Below are positions 1 through 12,055 of a DNA stretch of 64,000 bases, in pieces. The translations under genes and the position numbers were made by a program. The DNA comes from Symbiodinium natans (Eukaryota; Sar; Dinophyceae; Suessiales; Symbiodiniaceae): positions 1,889,082-1,953,081 of the forward strand of contig CAJNDS010000113.1 of NCBI GenBank assembly GCA_905221605.1, in the 5' to 3' direction. The stretch's first letter is position 1, and every line of letters begins with the position of its first letter. The notes under the pieces were generated by a model. That model was not told the DNA's origin and searched no databases. It worked only from the letters and a program-made list of their open reading frames with translations.

Positions 1-1357
1 AAGCCCTTGAGCTGAAGCAGGGCATTACAAACACAACGGGGACTTGATCTACATGTGGGGATTTCATCAACTCCATTTAGTCCTCTTGGGTTCAGTTAGG
101 CTCATATAGCTTAGGTGGTCAGACGCCAGGGGACTTAGACGGGCTAGGAAGTTAGGGCTTGGGGCTCTGGCCCAGTATCCCAAACCAACCTGATCAGCCG
201 CCCCTGATTACTGCAAAGCATCTAGCATGTCTCATCTCTAGTCCAGAAGAAGGTCCCTCATAACTTTGAACAGCACCCAAGTAAACTCCTTACACCCTAC
301 GCCCTATGAACCGCATGAGCCCTATAGAACCTATATCAACCCTATATAAACCCTATATACACCCTATGTAAACTTATGTAAACCCTATGCAAACCCTATA
401 TAAACCCTATAAAACCTATATGAGCCTCATATGAAAGCCTACATAACCCTATGAACCTACGACCCCCACGAACCCTTTCAAGCTGCACCCTGCGGAGCCA
501 CCTCAGAGACCGGTCTGCGTCGTGGCCATTGGCCGCATCTGCCTCCCCCGGCCTCCGAGACCGGCTCTGTTGGGCTTCGGGCGGTTTGGGGTGTGGGGGC
601 TTAGGGTTCAGGGTTTTTGGAGTTTTAGGGCTTAGGTTTTAGAAGGGTTTTGGGGTGTAGGGGCTGAGGGCTTAGGCTCTAGGGCTTGGGGGCGGTTTAG
701 GGTTTAGGGTTTAGGGTTTAGGGCTTAGGCGCTTCGGGGTTCTTGGCTTGGGGAGCTTAATTCGGGCTTCCGTGGAGTATGAGTAGAGGGCTTCAGGTTA
801 AGCTACCAAGTGACACTTGGCTAAGCTGGACCGGCAAGCCCCACGTTGCCGCAAAGTCTTGTGGGGCCTAAGCCTTAAACCCCTAAACCCTAAACTGTGG
901 GCCCGGGTAGCCGAAGCTAGAAAGGAATGTACTACAAAAGAGATGCCATAAGGGTGAACTACACCTCAAACCCAAAATCATAAATCTATCTTGCATCTTG
1001 CATCGCCCACAAAATCCTAAACCGCTAAACCCGTTTTGCTGCAAATCAAGAAGCCAAATAACCCTAATCCTAACCCCTAATTTGGGTCAACTCCACACCC
1101 CTAAGAGCCTAAACACTATCAGGAATACGTGACAGCCCTACTTAAACCAGAAACCCTAAACCCCTAAACCCCCAACAATTTCAATCTCCCCTTGTTCCAA
1201 GCTCGGCTGAGCGGCTCCCTCCGGACATCTTCGCTGAGGCCTCGCCTGGAAAACAGTTGCGGGGTTTGGGATTTGGGGTTTAGAGAGGGTTCCAGGGTTC
1301 AGGGTTTGGAGCTTTTTTTAGGGTTTAGGGTTTAGGGTTTAGAGAGGGTTCCAGGGT
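1..1357. other. Gene-poor spacer with telomere-like heptamers
   Basis: No gene is recognisable here. The stretch is dominated by perfect and decayed TTTAGGG/CCCTAAA heptamers in both orientations (for example about 300-450, 690-728, 880-895, 1130-1165 and 1318-1345). The segments between them are GC-richer, but none carries a protein motif I can name. Confidence 0.7.
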
Positions 1358-1379
1358 TCAGGGTTGTGATTTTTGGCTT

Positions 1380-1662
1380 CGGGCTGGAGGCTTAGGGCGC
1401 CCAGAGGCTGCTCCTATCATAAGAGTCTCGGACAGCGGCCTCAGTGTCTTCGTCCATGCGTTGCTGGCGCGGTCCTTCCATCTGCGAAGGATGCTGTCGA
1501 AGCCGTGTCGCTGAAGAATCTCCGCCATGGCTTCATCGCTCAAGGCCATTGGTGGGTCAACCAGCCCAACATGCAGCTCACTACTAAAAGCCAAAGCCTG
1601 CAAGGCAGAGTATCCGAGGACAGCTGCCAGGATCCCTGTCATGCAGGACCCTGTGGTCAAGA
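1380..1662 (-). CDS. Putative orphan exon, unknown protein
   Basis: The minus strand stays open for over 90 codons after a CACAG that could be a splice acceptor near 1662. The encoded peptide has ordinary globular composition, with a hydrophobic stretch (GILAAVLGYSALQALAF) followed by an amphipathic run containing ALSDEAMAEILQRHGFD. The reading ends in telomere-like repeats that supply stops. I do not recognise a family. The overlapping plus-strand ORF has poorer composition, and every confident host gene in the window is on the minus strand. It could be an exon of a gene whose other exons I cannot identify, or chance. Confidence 0.35.
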
Positions 1663-2164
1663 AGCTTCGAAAACCTTTAGCGCCCAAACCACAAAACTGT
1701 CGTTCCATGCAGGCCCCCCGGCGTGAGAGATGAAGGCATAGCGCACGCCCTCGCCTCGCACAGCTACGGCGGCAACTGGAGCGGTTCTACTTCAAACCCG
1801 CTAAACGCCCCCTCCTCTTTAGCCCTGGGGTCGGTAGGCTTTCATTGGCCTGCGAAGGAAATGCAGAATACCCTGCAGCATTTCCTGGAGTTTAGGGGGT
1901 GCCGGGTGTAGGGTTCGGTATCTGCCCTCGGTTTTCGGGTTTGGGGAAGGTTGAGGGTTTGAATCGCGAATAGCCCTGGAAGCGGGGCTCTGTAACATCC
2001 ACATGCTGACATGTGCTAAGCCTCGGAGTGTCGAGGGTGGCCCGAAACCCCCAACGAAGCTACAGTCATGGCTACTGGTATGAGCTCTGAATTCTCACCT
2101 CTGGACCTATATGTGCGATGACCCTAAACCCTAAACCCGAAACCCTGAACCCTAAACCCAAAAC

Positions 2165-2310
2165 CCTAAACTTAAGCGTGTCCGACTCAGGCCGGTGCCT
2201 TCCTTGAACTCCTCGATGGCCTCCGCCAGAGCCTCGTGATCCTCGGTGGCCTCATGAGGATTCTTTAGATAGGGCGCTGCATGCTGGGCCATTGAGAGTT
2301 TCGGTATAGT
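2165..2310 (-). CDS. Putative orphan exon, acidic peptide
   Basis: A short open stretch on the minus strand encodes a peptide with a coding-like helical segment (EATEDHEALAEAIEEFKEG), flanked by CCCTAAA repeats. The family is unknown. It is listed because composition and strand match the exon style seen elsewhere, where real exons are often under 100 bp. The boundaries are approximate. Confidence 0.3.
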
Positions 2311-2339
2311 TCTAAGCCAATCCAACGGCATCAGCACCT

Positions 2340-3920
2340 ATATAGCCCCTTGCCCTCAAGGTGTCCCCTGACTTCTATGATGATTCGCAGCTGTCTCAGT
2401 TTTGACGGATTTTTTGCCTTGCATGGCTTGTTGACAGACAGATCGGCATAAGGCTTGACATGAAGCTCATACTAAACATTTTCGTGTTCCGCATCAAGGC
2501 TTCATCGAGGGATCCGCATGTACGAGGCTTGGAAAACCTAAGCTTATGCTTGCACTGATCATGTGTGTAACGTGGAATTTGGTCTTGAGCTGGACCACGT
2601 CAAGGTCAGCTGGCTCAAAACATCTTCACTGAATCTACAGATAGAAACTCTGCGTCACGCACAGCCCAAAAGCTCCGGGTGAAAAAGCCTGAAGCTCTCC
2701 TCCTAATCACCGGAATAGCCCTTGCAACTTACAACCCCGATAACCTCCCTTCATTTTCAGGATTCACGGACCAATAGCCGTTGCCTTGCAAAGGGGGCGC
2801 TCACTGCGCTTCTGGATAGCCTGCAGAAGTTTTGTTCGAGGGTTCAGGCTTTAGGTGTTTACTTTCCCAGTTCTTATGTAGTCTTGCAGAAGGGAGTTAT
2901 AGGATTCAGGGAAATTCAGGGTCCTACATTACTCCGTTTCCCGTTGCTACAAGAACCCGCTCCCCTCCCTCCCTGATTTTGAAATTCGCTACGACCGGAG
3001 AATGATGACCCTTGCGACTGTGTTACTGTGCAGACCGTGAAATCCGCTGCTTTTGCTCACGCAGCTCGGGGGTTTGGAGGTTCAGGGCTTTTGGGGTTAA
3101 GGCCTAGGCACAATCAATGGCCATAGACCCTCAGCGAATTCTCCCAGTGATCATCTGCCATCCTTTGCAAGCTCTTAGGTGAATCACGTGCCCGAGAGCA
3201 CAACTACCCTCCCCAAAAGATAAACCAAACCTTCAACTACCATAAAAGGAACTCTAAACTCGGGCGGCGTCATGGCCTGCAGAAAGATGTCTGCCAACTC
3301 CTACACACACACACAGCTGCGGAGGGTTTTGGGTGGTAGACTCGTAGACCACAAGCCTGGTTTCGTTGTTTAGGGCTTATAGGGCTTGCAGTGTCGGCGT
3401 TATGGTCGCCAAACTCCTGCCCATACCCGGAGGATTCTTGCCCCTTTGAGGACTTTAGGGCTTCTGGGCAGCTCTGATTTCCAGTGTCCACGGGGTCACA
3501 GTACCCCGTTTAGCGGGTTAAAGGTTGTAGCTCAACCTATCCCAGGCTTCGAGGGCTCAGACTTCTTGCAGAGTTGGGGTTTTAGAAATGTGAAAACCAA
3601 GCATCGCACCAGCACTGGGAGGGCGGGAGAGGGCTGCGCTGTAAATCAAAGACCACAATCACAAATATTCGGGTGTCACGCGTTTTGCGTGCCAGCCACG
3701 CTACACGTACTTCCCTTTTGCCGGGAGAAACCCAGGGCAACGCCCATGCAGAGAGTGGGGTCTATCGGGCCTTGTAGGGTAGAGCTTCGGGTTTGCTTCG
3801 ATACATCCATCTGGGTCCTGCAAGAAGGAATCCACCTTTACGCGGTCCAGTCCTGGGAGCAAGCGGGGGTCGTTCCGCAAGGAGTTTGTTTGGGCACCCA
3901 CTCCCAGCAACATGTACCCC
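2340..3920. other. Spacer without recognisable gene
   Basis: Mixed-composition sequence with scattered telomere-like heptamers. The overlapping ORFs on both strands around 3,270-3,964 have no protein motif, no start context and no family resemblance. I see no gene. Confidence 0.6.
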
Positions 3921-3929
3921 ATGTAGCAG

Positions 3930-4160
3930 TCGTATTAATTAAAATTCATTCAAGTACATGCTAAACAATCAAACATGAAAAATCCAAAAGTCGATAAAGC
4001 TCTTCGGAATTAAAACCTAGTCGAGAATAATTGAGATGAAGTAAACCGTATTAATTAACACTCACTCAAATAAATACTAAACAATCAAACATGAAAAACC
4101 AAAAAGTAAGCTCTTCTTGATTAAAACCTAGTTGATAATCATTGAGATGAAGTGAACCTT
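3930..4160. repeat. Tandem duplication, period about 116 bp
   Basis: The block starting CGTATTAATTAA at 3,931 is repeated at 4,047 with the same order of landmarks (ACTAAACAATCAAACATGAAAAA, then AAAGCTCTTC/TAAGCTCTTC, ATTAAAACCTAGT, TTGAGATGAAGT). The copies differ at roughly a fifth of positions, so the duplication is old. A third, strongly diverged copy may follow. Confidence 0.75.
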
Positions 4161-4335
4161 ATTACACATGTTTTACCACTAATCCAAACAGGCAAAATTA
4201 ATTAAACTAATCAAAACAACAATATACATCTGCGAAAATTCAGTACTGAATTCAAATAAACTAAAACTAATTGATACTGGAAAACGACTTAAATTTCTCA
4301 AAGAATACTTAAAACTTGAATCAAAGTAGATTCAA

Positions 4336-4881
4336 TTGGGAGTGGGTCAAAATTCGGGTTGTCGCGGGGGGTCCCCCACCCCCTCTGTTAGGTTGTTTCA
4401 TACGTTTGTCGCGCCGCTACTTTGAACCAATTTTCTCATTTGGGTTTTGCAAGGGTTTAGGGTACAGGGCTTAGGTTTAGGGTTGGGGTTTCGGATGAAG
4501 GGTTTAGGGACCGCAGGGATTCTACCGGAGAGCCATTAAACCCTGAACCCTGAAAATATAAACCCTGGGCTTCTCGTTCAAGGTTGTCCTACGGATGGGC
4601 ACCTGCTGGCTCGAGCAGTCGCGCGGGTTGTCGCGGGTATGTCGCGCCCTGTCGCAGGCTTTGTCGCGGACTTAGAGTGAAAGTTGCTGCAGACACGCAT
4701 CAAGGTCGCATCGAGATTGGCAATGAGAAAATTCAATGGTATTGCTGTCTTGTCGGGGGGGGGGGGGTTGTAGCCTTGTCGCGGGGGGGGTTGTCGCGGA
4801 CGCGGCCCCTCTGTTACAAACCTTTGTCGCGGAGGGACCCCCCGGCGCCTGTTACAAGCCCGGAAAAAAACTCACTCCCAA
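4336..4881. mobile_element. TIR element with TTCAA target duplication
   Basis: The ends are inverted repeats: TTGGGAGTGGGT on the left and, reversed, TTGGGAGTGAGT on the right (11 of 12 match, with weaker similarity further in). TTCAA lies directly outside both ends (4,331-4,335 and 4,882-4,886), as expected for a target-site duplication. The 546-bp body has no transposase and carries at least six copies of a TTGTCGCGG-like motif and runs of G. It is most simply a non-autonomous DNA transposon. The 5-bp duplication could be part of a longer decayed one. Confidence 0.7.
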
Positions 4882-5236
4882 TTCAATAAACTACAATTCT
4901 AATTACTTAAGCAGGAAGGGAAACTTCGCTTGAAATTGAACAAAATGAAAATAAAATTATAAGCGGTTATAAATTAAACAGAATTGCTTAAAACAAAACT
5001 GATTAAAATCACTTAATAAAATGAAGTTTAAATTCATGAAGATTGAATACATGTTTTATCATGAATATACACAATTTCAATGCATTAAATCCGATGAAAA
5101 TGAAGTAAAATCAATGAACACTAACTAAAATAACGAACATTAGTTCAAATTTTTTTAACTAGTTAAAACAATTTGACTAAAAATGCGATACTGAATTTAA
5201 AGCGATTGGAACGAATGAAACTTAATTTACAAATCA

Positions 5237-5884
5237 TTAACATTTTGGGTTCGGCCGGTCCACACTAACAGTCACCACCAGCAGACCCACAAATAAAAGC
5301 ACCCGGTAAATGCCAAAAAATTGACTGAGATTCCTGCTATTCCTGGTGCTATTCCTAGTGCTATTTCTGGTGCTATTTCTGGTGCATTTTTTTTGTGCTA
5401 TTCCTGGTGCTATTTCTGGTGCTATTTTTTGTGCTATTGTTTGTGCTATTTCTGGTGCTATTTTTTGTGCTATTGTTTGTGCTATTTCTGGTGCTGTTGC
5501 TGGTGCTATGTGACTAACAACCACCATCAGCAGACCCACGAAAGACAGCACCCGGTAAATGCTAAGCTGCTAAAATTGACTGGGATTCCTGGTGCTATTT
5601 CTGGTGCTATTGTTTGTGCTATTTCTGGTGCTATTTTTTGTGCTATTCCTGGCGCTATTTCTGGTGCTATTTTTTGTGCTTTTGTTTGTGCTATTTTTGG
5701 TGCTGTTTCTGGTGCTATTTCTGCTGCTATGTGACTAACAGTCACCACCAGCAGACCCACAAAAAGAAGCACCCGGTAAATGCTAAAATTGACTGGGATT
5801 CCTGGTGCTATTTTTGGCCTGTGTGTTATAAGGCCACGGCGTTATTTGACTGTTTGTGTGGACCGGCCGAACCCAATTAACATT
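5237..5884. mobile_element. 632-bp MITE-like element with 8-bp TSD
   Basis: The element spans 5,245-5,876. Its terminal inverted repeats are 30 bp with one mismatch, beginning TTGGGTTCGGCCGGTCCACAC. The 8-bp sequence TTAACATT flanks both sides exactly (5,237-5,244 and 5,877-5,884). The interior has no transposase; it consists of three copies of a unit of about 230 bp built from a 12-bp minisatellite. An 8-bp duplication fits hAT-like or other 8-bp-TSD superfamilies, but the TTGGG terminus is not the usual hAT end. The family cannot be assigned from the sequence alone. Confidence 0.9.
5272..5822. repeat. Nested satellite inside the MITE
   Basis: Three higher-order units start at about 5,272, 5,512 and 5,735. 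Each opens with a conserved block (CACCACCAGCAGACCCAC, then GCACCCGGTAAATGC and ATTGACTG) and continues into a tandem 12-mer of the type GGTGCTATTTCT, alternating with TGTGCTATT variants. The last unit is truncated by the right end of the element. Long open frames on both strands here are simply the 12-mer read in phase and are not genes. Confidence 0.85.
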
Positions 5885-8800
5885 GTTAGACAAATCACTG
5901 AACGTAATCCAACTTATTTACTTAATAAAAAGCGATTTATACAAATTGTAAACAAGTTCTCAATAGTTCATGCTTAAATACTTAATGTTACTTTGTTCTT
6001 TGAATTTCCGTTATCTTTTATTTTAAGTGATCTTCTGTAAACAAACTGAATTTCATGAGTTGTAAGTAATGTTATCCAATGTTCACGAATTTAAAGTTAT
6101 GTTTGATTTACACCCTCTCTAACCCACATAAATATTCTATGGGGTGGGAGTCGGGAAGCCATCCAGATGTCGAAACATGCTCACCAGACCAGGCATCTTC
6201 TATCTAGGGGGTCGGGAAACAACCCAGGTTCATGAGAATATACGCAAACGAAAACAAAATTTTATCTACTTAAGGATGCCAATGTCCAAAGGAAACACGG
6301 ACGAGAGTCGACAAATCCAGCGGTAGAAGTTCAGCACCTGGCGCGCAAGCGTGCGCTCACTGCTGACTCACCCGTGACCGTAGGATGCATTGTTTCGATT
6401 CGGCAAGCGCCGCTGAAGGTGAGTGGCACGAAATCCTAGGAGCTTACCAAGCGATTCTGGGTCGTGGCACAAAGGATCTATGATTCTGCACGCTACCTCG
6501 TAGTGATTCCGAACAAAAGAGTACCCTTTTGTACTTTAGACAGGTCGTTACGGCTGTGAAAGCCACAATTGCTCGACGTCCTAGCAGGGAATTGGAGTGG
6601 AGGGTTCCTTTCACATCCATAGCCCGATACCACTTCATGATGAAGATCCCACGGCAGCTGAGAATTCTACCTGGGGAAAAGATGTCAGGAGATGGCCATG
6701 CAGAAGATAAGGCCGGGTACATACGTATGGACACCCCTTGCGCGCAGGGACCTCCAGCTCCGATCTCCAGCCCCGGCTCCCAATGTCATCCCGTAGTTTT
6801 AAGTTTTAGGAACTAGGGGTGACGTAGGTTCTATCAGAACATCCACCTGTGCACAATCAGATTCCCTACTTGCAGGTGTCCGGCACCCTGGCCTCAACAA
6901 AGTGGTCTAACACTTTTCTGGCTTCAACAGGGCTTCACTACACTCGCAACGTCTACAATCCGAAATCCCACCCGTTTATCCCTTTGGGGTAGAGCTGGGG
7001 CCTACAGGTTTGGACCCGTGCAACCTCCAAAGCCAACAGCAGCTCGGCCGTCCGGGCGCAGCCGCCCTCCTCGCGGACTCTTTGGCGCTTAGGCCCTAAA
7101 CCCTCAACCCTAAACCCTAAACCCTTGTACTGCGGGCAGGGATCTTTAGGCTTGATTCATATCCGTGTCATGGCTGCTGGCTCTTGCTCCATGATGAAAG
7201 TGGGGCCGTGTGGGCTTTACAGAAGCGAAGAAGGCGTCTTCTAATTCCTTTGTGGTAGGCTTCGGTCAAAAGGAAGGTAGGAGAAAGTCCTACGAGTAGT
7301 CTCGACAACCACAACGTCCGATAAATCCGAAATCCCTCAACGTTTAATCCCCAAACCCACCGAAAATCAAGTTCTCAGCTGCTCCTGGGTCAGCCAGAAG
7401 TCCAGATTGTCGGGGTGAGTCGCCTCACCAGGTCTATAGGAGCAGCTAATGGACGGATCGAATGGGAAGAATGCACTCGTTGGGAAAACATCTACCCGGA
7501 TCGACGATAAGTGGTGATGACTGTACCAGCTCCCCCCCCCCTCCCCCTGCACCCCTGCGCCCTAAATGAACCCCAAACAACGCACAAAACAGGAGGGAAA
7601 TGGCAGCCTACGTGCCCCGATATCGGGGGGGGGGGGGGGGGGGGGGCTCATGCAATATTCATTTGTATCATGTGGTGATCTGCAAAGAAAATGGATATTG
7701 AGATGAATGTGTTTCACATGGTTTGTAAACAAATGTAGGAATTTGAGCGAACCTCCCAAAATCTAATACTCTAACTTCTAACCTCTTAAACCATCAACCC
7801 CCTTAAACCCTAAATCCTAAACCCTCAACCCTCAACCCTAAGCCCTGCCGGCCGGCCTGGCCCCAGTTTTTAATGCCCGAGCTCACGAAGAGCTGGAATA
7901 TCTTCTCCAGCGGTGTTCCCTGCATGGGGGGGCTTTCGGTTTAGGGTTTAGGGTTTAAGGTTTAGGGTTCAGGCTTTAGGGTTTAGGGTGAAGCTCAGGC
8001 AAATAGAAGAAAGGGGAGTTTGGAATCGTGACTGCACTACACTCCCGCAGCCCCCCCCCCCCCCCCCTCTCTCTCTATCTGGCCACCAGGACTGTTGGGT
8101 TGAGGGGCTGTAGGGCTTAGGGTTGTTAGGGTTGTCTAGACTTAAGGGGTTTTGGGGTTGCTTACTTCCAGGGATGCGCCTCCAAAACCCTGAATCCCAG
8201 GCCCTAGATCCTAAGCCACAAACTTTACTCCCCTCTCTAACCGTCATAAAACTCATATGTTTTCCAAAAATTCGCTTGGGTTTTATATGACTAAAAGTAA
8301 AAAAACCAGTTCCTAAGGGGGCTATAGTGAATCCTGGACACCAGATCCGAAATCTGGCACTGAGCACCCATGCCATGTCGGGATCCTCCTCACGACGCAG
8401 ATACCTTGGATTGCAGTTTGGGGTTTAGGGTTTACGGTTTAGGGTTTAGGTTAGGGTTCGTAAGGGAGCTTAGAGAGCCTTAGGGAGTAGTGGGGAGTAG
8501 TCAGGAACCTTGGGTCCCATACCCTCCCTTGAAACCGCCCTCCCTTAAGAACCCTAGAATCTAGAATTGGACAGCTCTGCCAGGCGATTGAGCCCTTACA
8601 CCCGTTGACCTTAAGAAATCCATTAGGAGACCCAGGGTGAATTCCACACCGGGGCAGCTTTGTGAAGGGCTCGAGGGCTTTGTGAGCCTAGGGTTCTTGG
8701 GTTTCGGGCTTCAGGACTCTAGGCTTAGGGTCATTTAGGTTTACGGCTTCAGGGTTCTTTCCAGCCAAAAACATGCGAAAGGGGGGAGGGAGGGAGGGAG

Positions 8801-9105
8801 ACCTAAGCCGTCAACCAAAAACCCTACCCCCCCCCCCAAAAAAAAAAAAAAACGAAGTCCCAAAACCTCAAAACAAACTGAACCAAAACAACCCTATATC
8901 CAAACACCGTAAACCAAAACACTTCAACCCTAAAACCTACAAACCCCTCCCAACAAGAACAACGAAACCGACAAGAGTTGCTTTTGTTGGGTTTAGGTTG
9001 TTGGCGGGTTTAGAGTTTAAGGTTGCAGGGTTTGAGGATTTTACGGTTTAAGGTCTAGGGCTTGTAGGGCTTATAAGGCTAGAGGCTTCTTGTTTGGGCT
9101 TTTTG
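5885..9105. other. Spacer with decayed telomere-like repeats
   Basis: No gene is recognisable. There are telomere-like heptamer clusters near 7,090-7,125, 7,795-7,850, 7,935-7,990 and 8,415-8,455, and homopolymer runs G22 (7,625-7,646) and C17 (8,051-8,067). ORFs on either strand lack motifs. Confidence 0.6.
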
Positions 9106-9172
9106 GTCCGCGCGGCACCGCCGACCGGAAGTCGGCGTCGTAAAAGGACTGGTCCAGGAGCTCGAGGCGCTC
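9106..9172 (-). CDS. Putative orphan exon
   Basis: After a GCCCAG acceptor, the minus strand reads ERLELLDQSFYDADFR and continues into a GC-rich stretch. The acceptor followed by G matches the rule seen in the confident genes of this window. The protein family is unknown and the 3' limit is approximate. Confidence 0.35.
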
Positions 9173-9218
9173 CTGGGCTGAAGGCTTTACCCAAAGTGAG
9201 GGTTTGTAAGGTCTCAGG

Positions 9219-9317
9219 TTGGGATGCTCCCTCCTTATACTAACAGTCCTTCATAGGGAGAACAAGGGATACTAGAATCCCTACTAAGGACTGTTAGTAT
9301 AAGGGGGAACATCGCAA
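9219..9317. mobile_element. Foldback/MITE copy 1
   Basis: A near-perfect hairpin: an inner perfect 18-bp inverted pair (CTTATACTAACAGTCCTT and its complement) inside longer arms of about 38 bp. The ends read TTGGGATG and CATCGCAA. A second, diverged member lies at 26,672-26,752, so this is a family and not a chance palindrome. There is no coding capacity. Confidence 0.75.
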
Positions 9318-10589
9318 TGTTCCAGGGCTTCAGGGTTTAGGGTTTAGGGTTTAGGGTTTAGGGTCGGAAAAACATTTCCCGAAATGCGGCGCTCTTCTCA
9401 AAACCAGCAGGAAGTGCGTTTGAGCCTTCGGCAGGGACAATCCTGCCCCCTGGACATCAAGTCGTTGGCCTGGCCCCTGCGCCAAAACAAAGAACTCGAT
9501 GTAGGAGCTCCCTCTTCAATCAAGCCCTCGAGAGCTTCCGAGAACGGGGACCCCAAACGCAAACCACCGTAACCTAGGTCTCAGCCACCCATGAGACGGG
9601 AAGCTCCGCCCTTCAGGGTTCAGTTTTCCTACCTGTTTCCTGGACGGAGGTCATCACTGGTGCTCCCGCGATTGTACTGCGTCTTTTTCGTAATTCAATT
9701 AGCGAGCATGGGTGGACATTGGGGCTCAGGGACTAGGATTGAGGTCCGGGGCTTGGCTCAGCTTCTAGGTATGCATGAATGTACATACTTATATACATAT
9801 ATTTTTTACACATACATGTGCTGGACACTTCTCGAAAATTATGGTCCCTTTGAGGCGGCCCCGAATATTAAGGCAAAGGGACCCTTGTGGGGTTCAGGGC
9901 TTCGAGCTCAGCGGGGGGGGGGGGGGGGGGGGAGATGCTGAGCAACATCGAGGCCTGACAGAAGCCAGCCAAGGTTCCTTGATGTCCTCCTTCGTAGTCC
10001 TGAAGCTCCACCTCATCACCTGAGGTGCGGGTGGCTCTGCCGATAGGCTTTGGGATTTTGCACGAGGCGGGGTACTGCAGGCCGAGATGTGATGATCTGC
10101 TTCCTACTCTGACGCGAAGCCTTCTGTTATTTTTTGGAAAGGCTGGCACAGCAACAATCGTTCATAGGCACAAAAGCAACTTCCCAAACAGGAACTATCG
10201 AAACATAACATCAGAACTACACCCTAAACCCTAAACCCTAAGCCCTAAACCCTAAACCCTATAAACCCTGAACCCCCAACTCGGCGCTCGGGGTGCCTCG
10301 GCCCGAGCCGCGGGACTCAGAGGATCCCCTGGCGTACCAAAGGCTTAGATGGTTTAGGGTTTAGAGTTTTAGGGTTTTAGGGTTTTAGGGCTTAGGCTTT
10401 TAGGATTCAGGGTTTGAGGGTTTGAGGGATTTAGGGATTTAGGGTTGGTGTTGTAGGAGTTGCCTTAGATTTTGTGCATTATCGACTTTTAGGTTCTGTA
10501 AGGCTTAGCATTACGCAGGTCTTTTGGGCTGACTAGGGTCTCTTTTCTTTAGTTGTTTTGGGCTTGTCTTCAGGATGTCTCGAGGGTTG
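9318..10589. other. Spacer, no recognisable gene
   Basis: Contains telomere-like heptamers at 9,335-9,362 and 10,215-10,265, a G20 run at 9,913-9,932, and no ORF with a recognisable protein motif. Confidence 0.6.
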
Positions 10590-11955
<1,366 letters not shown>

Positions 11956-12055
11956 TGCTGCGGCTGGTGGTGGTAGCGCTGCGGATCTTATCTGGTTCAA
12001 AGTTGCGCTTTACGGTCCCAGGTGTATAGGGTTCAGGACTCTCATTGAAAGAAGA

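Larger units (their letters stand above)
3921..6130. other. AT-rich island
   Basis: Base composition drops sharply to AT-rich (runs such as TTAATTAA and TCAATTG) compared with the surrounding sequence of about 50% GC. No coding capacity is visible. The only GC-richer parts are two terminal-inverted-repeat elements (4,336-4,881 and 5,245-5,876) inserted into it. A similar island ends the window (61,150-64,000). Confidence 0.8.

Noticed and set aside
5237-5880. Ile/Ala/Pro and Cys/Tyr/Phe-rich ORFs on both strands
   Set aside because: Produced by the 12-bp minisatellite inside the MITE.
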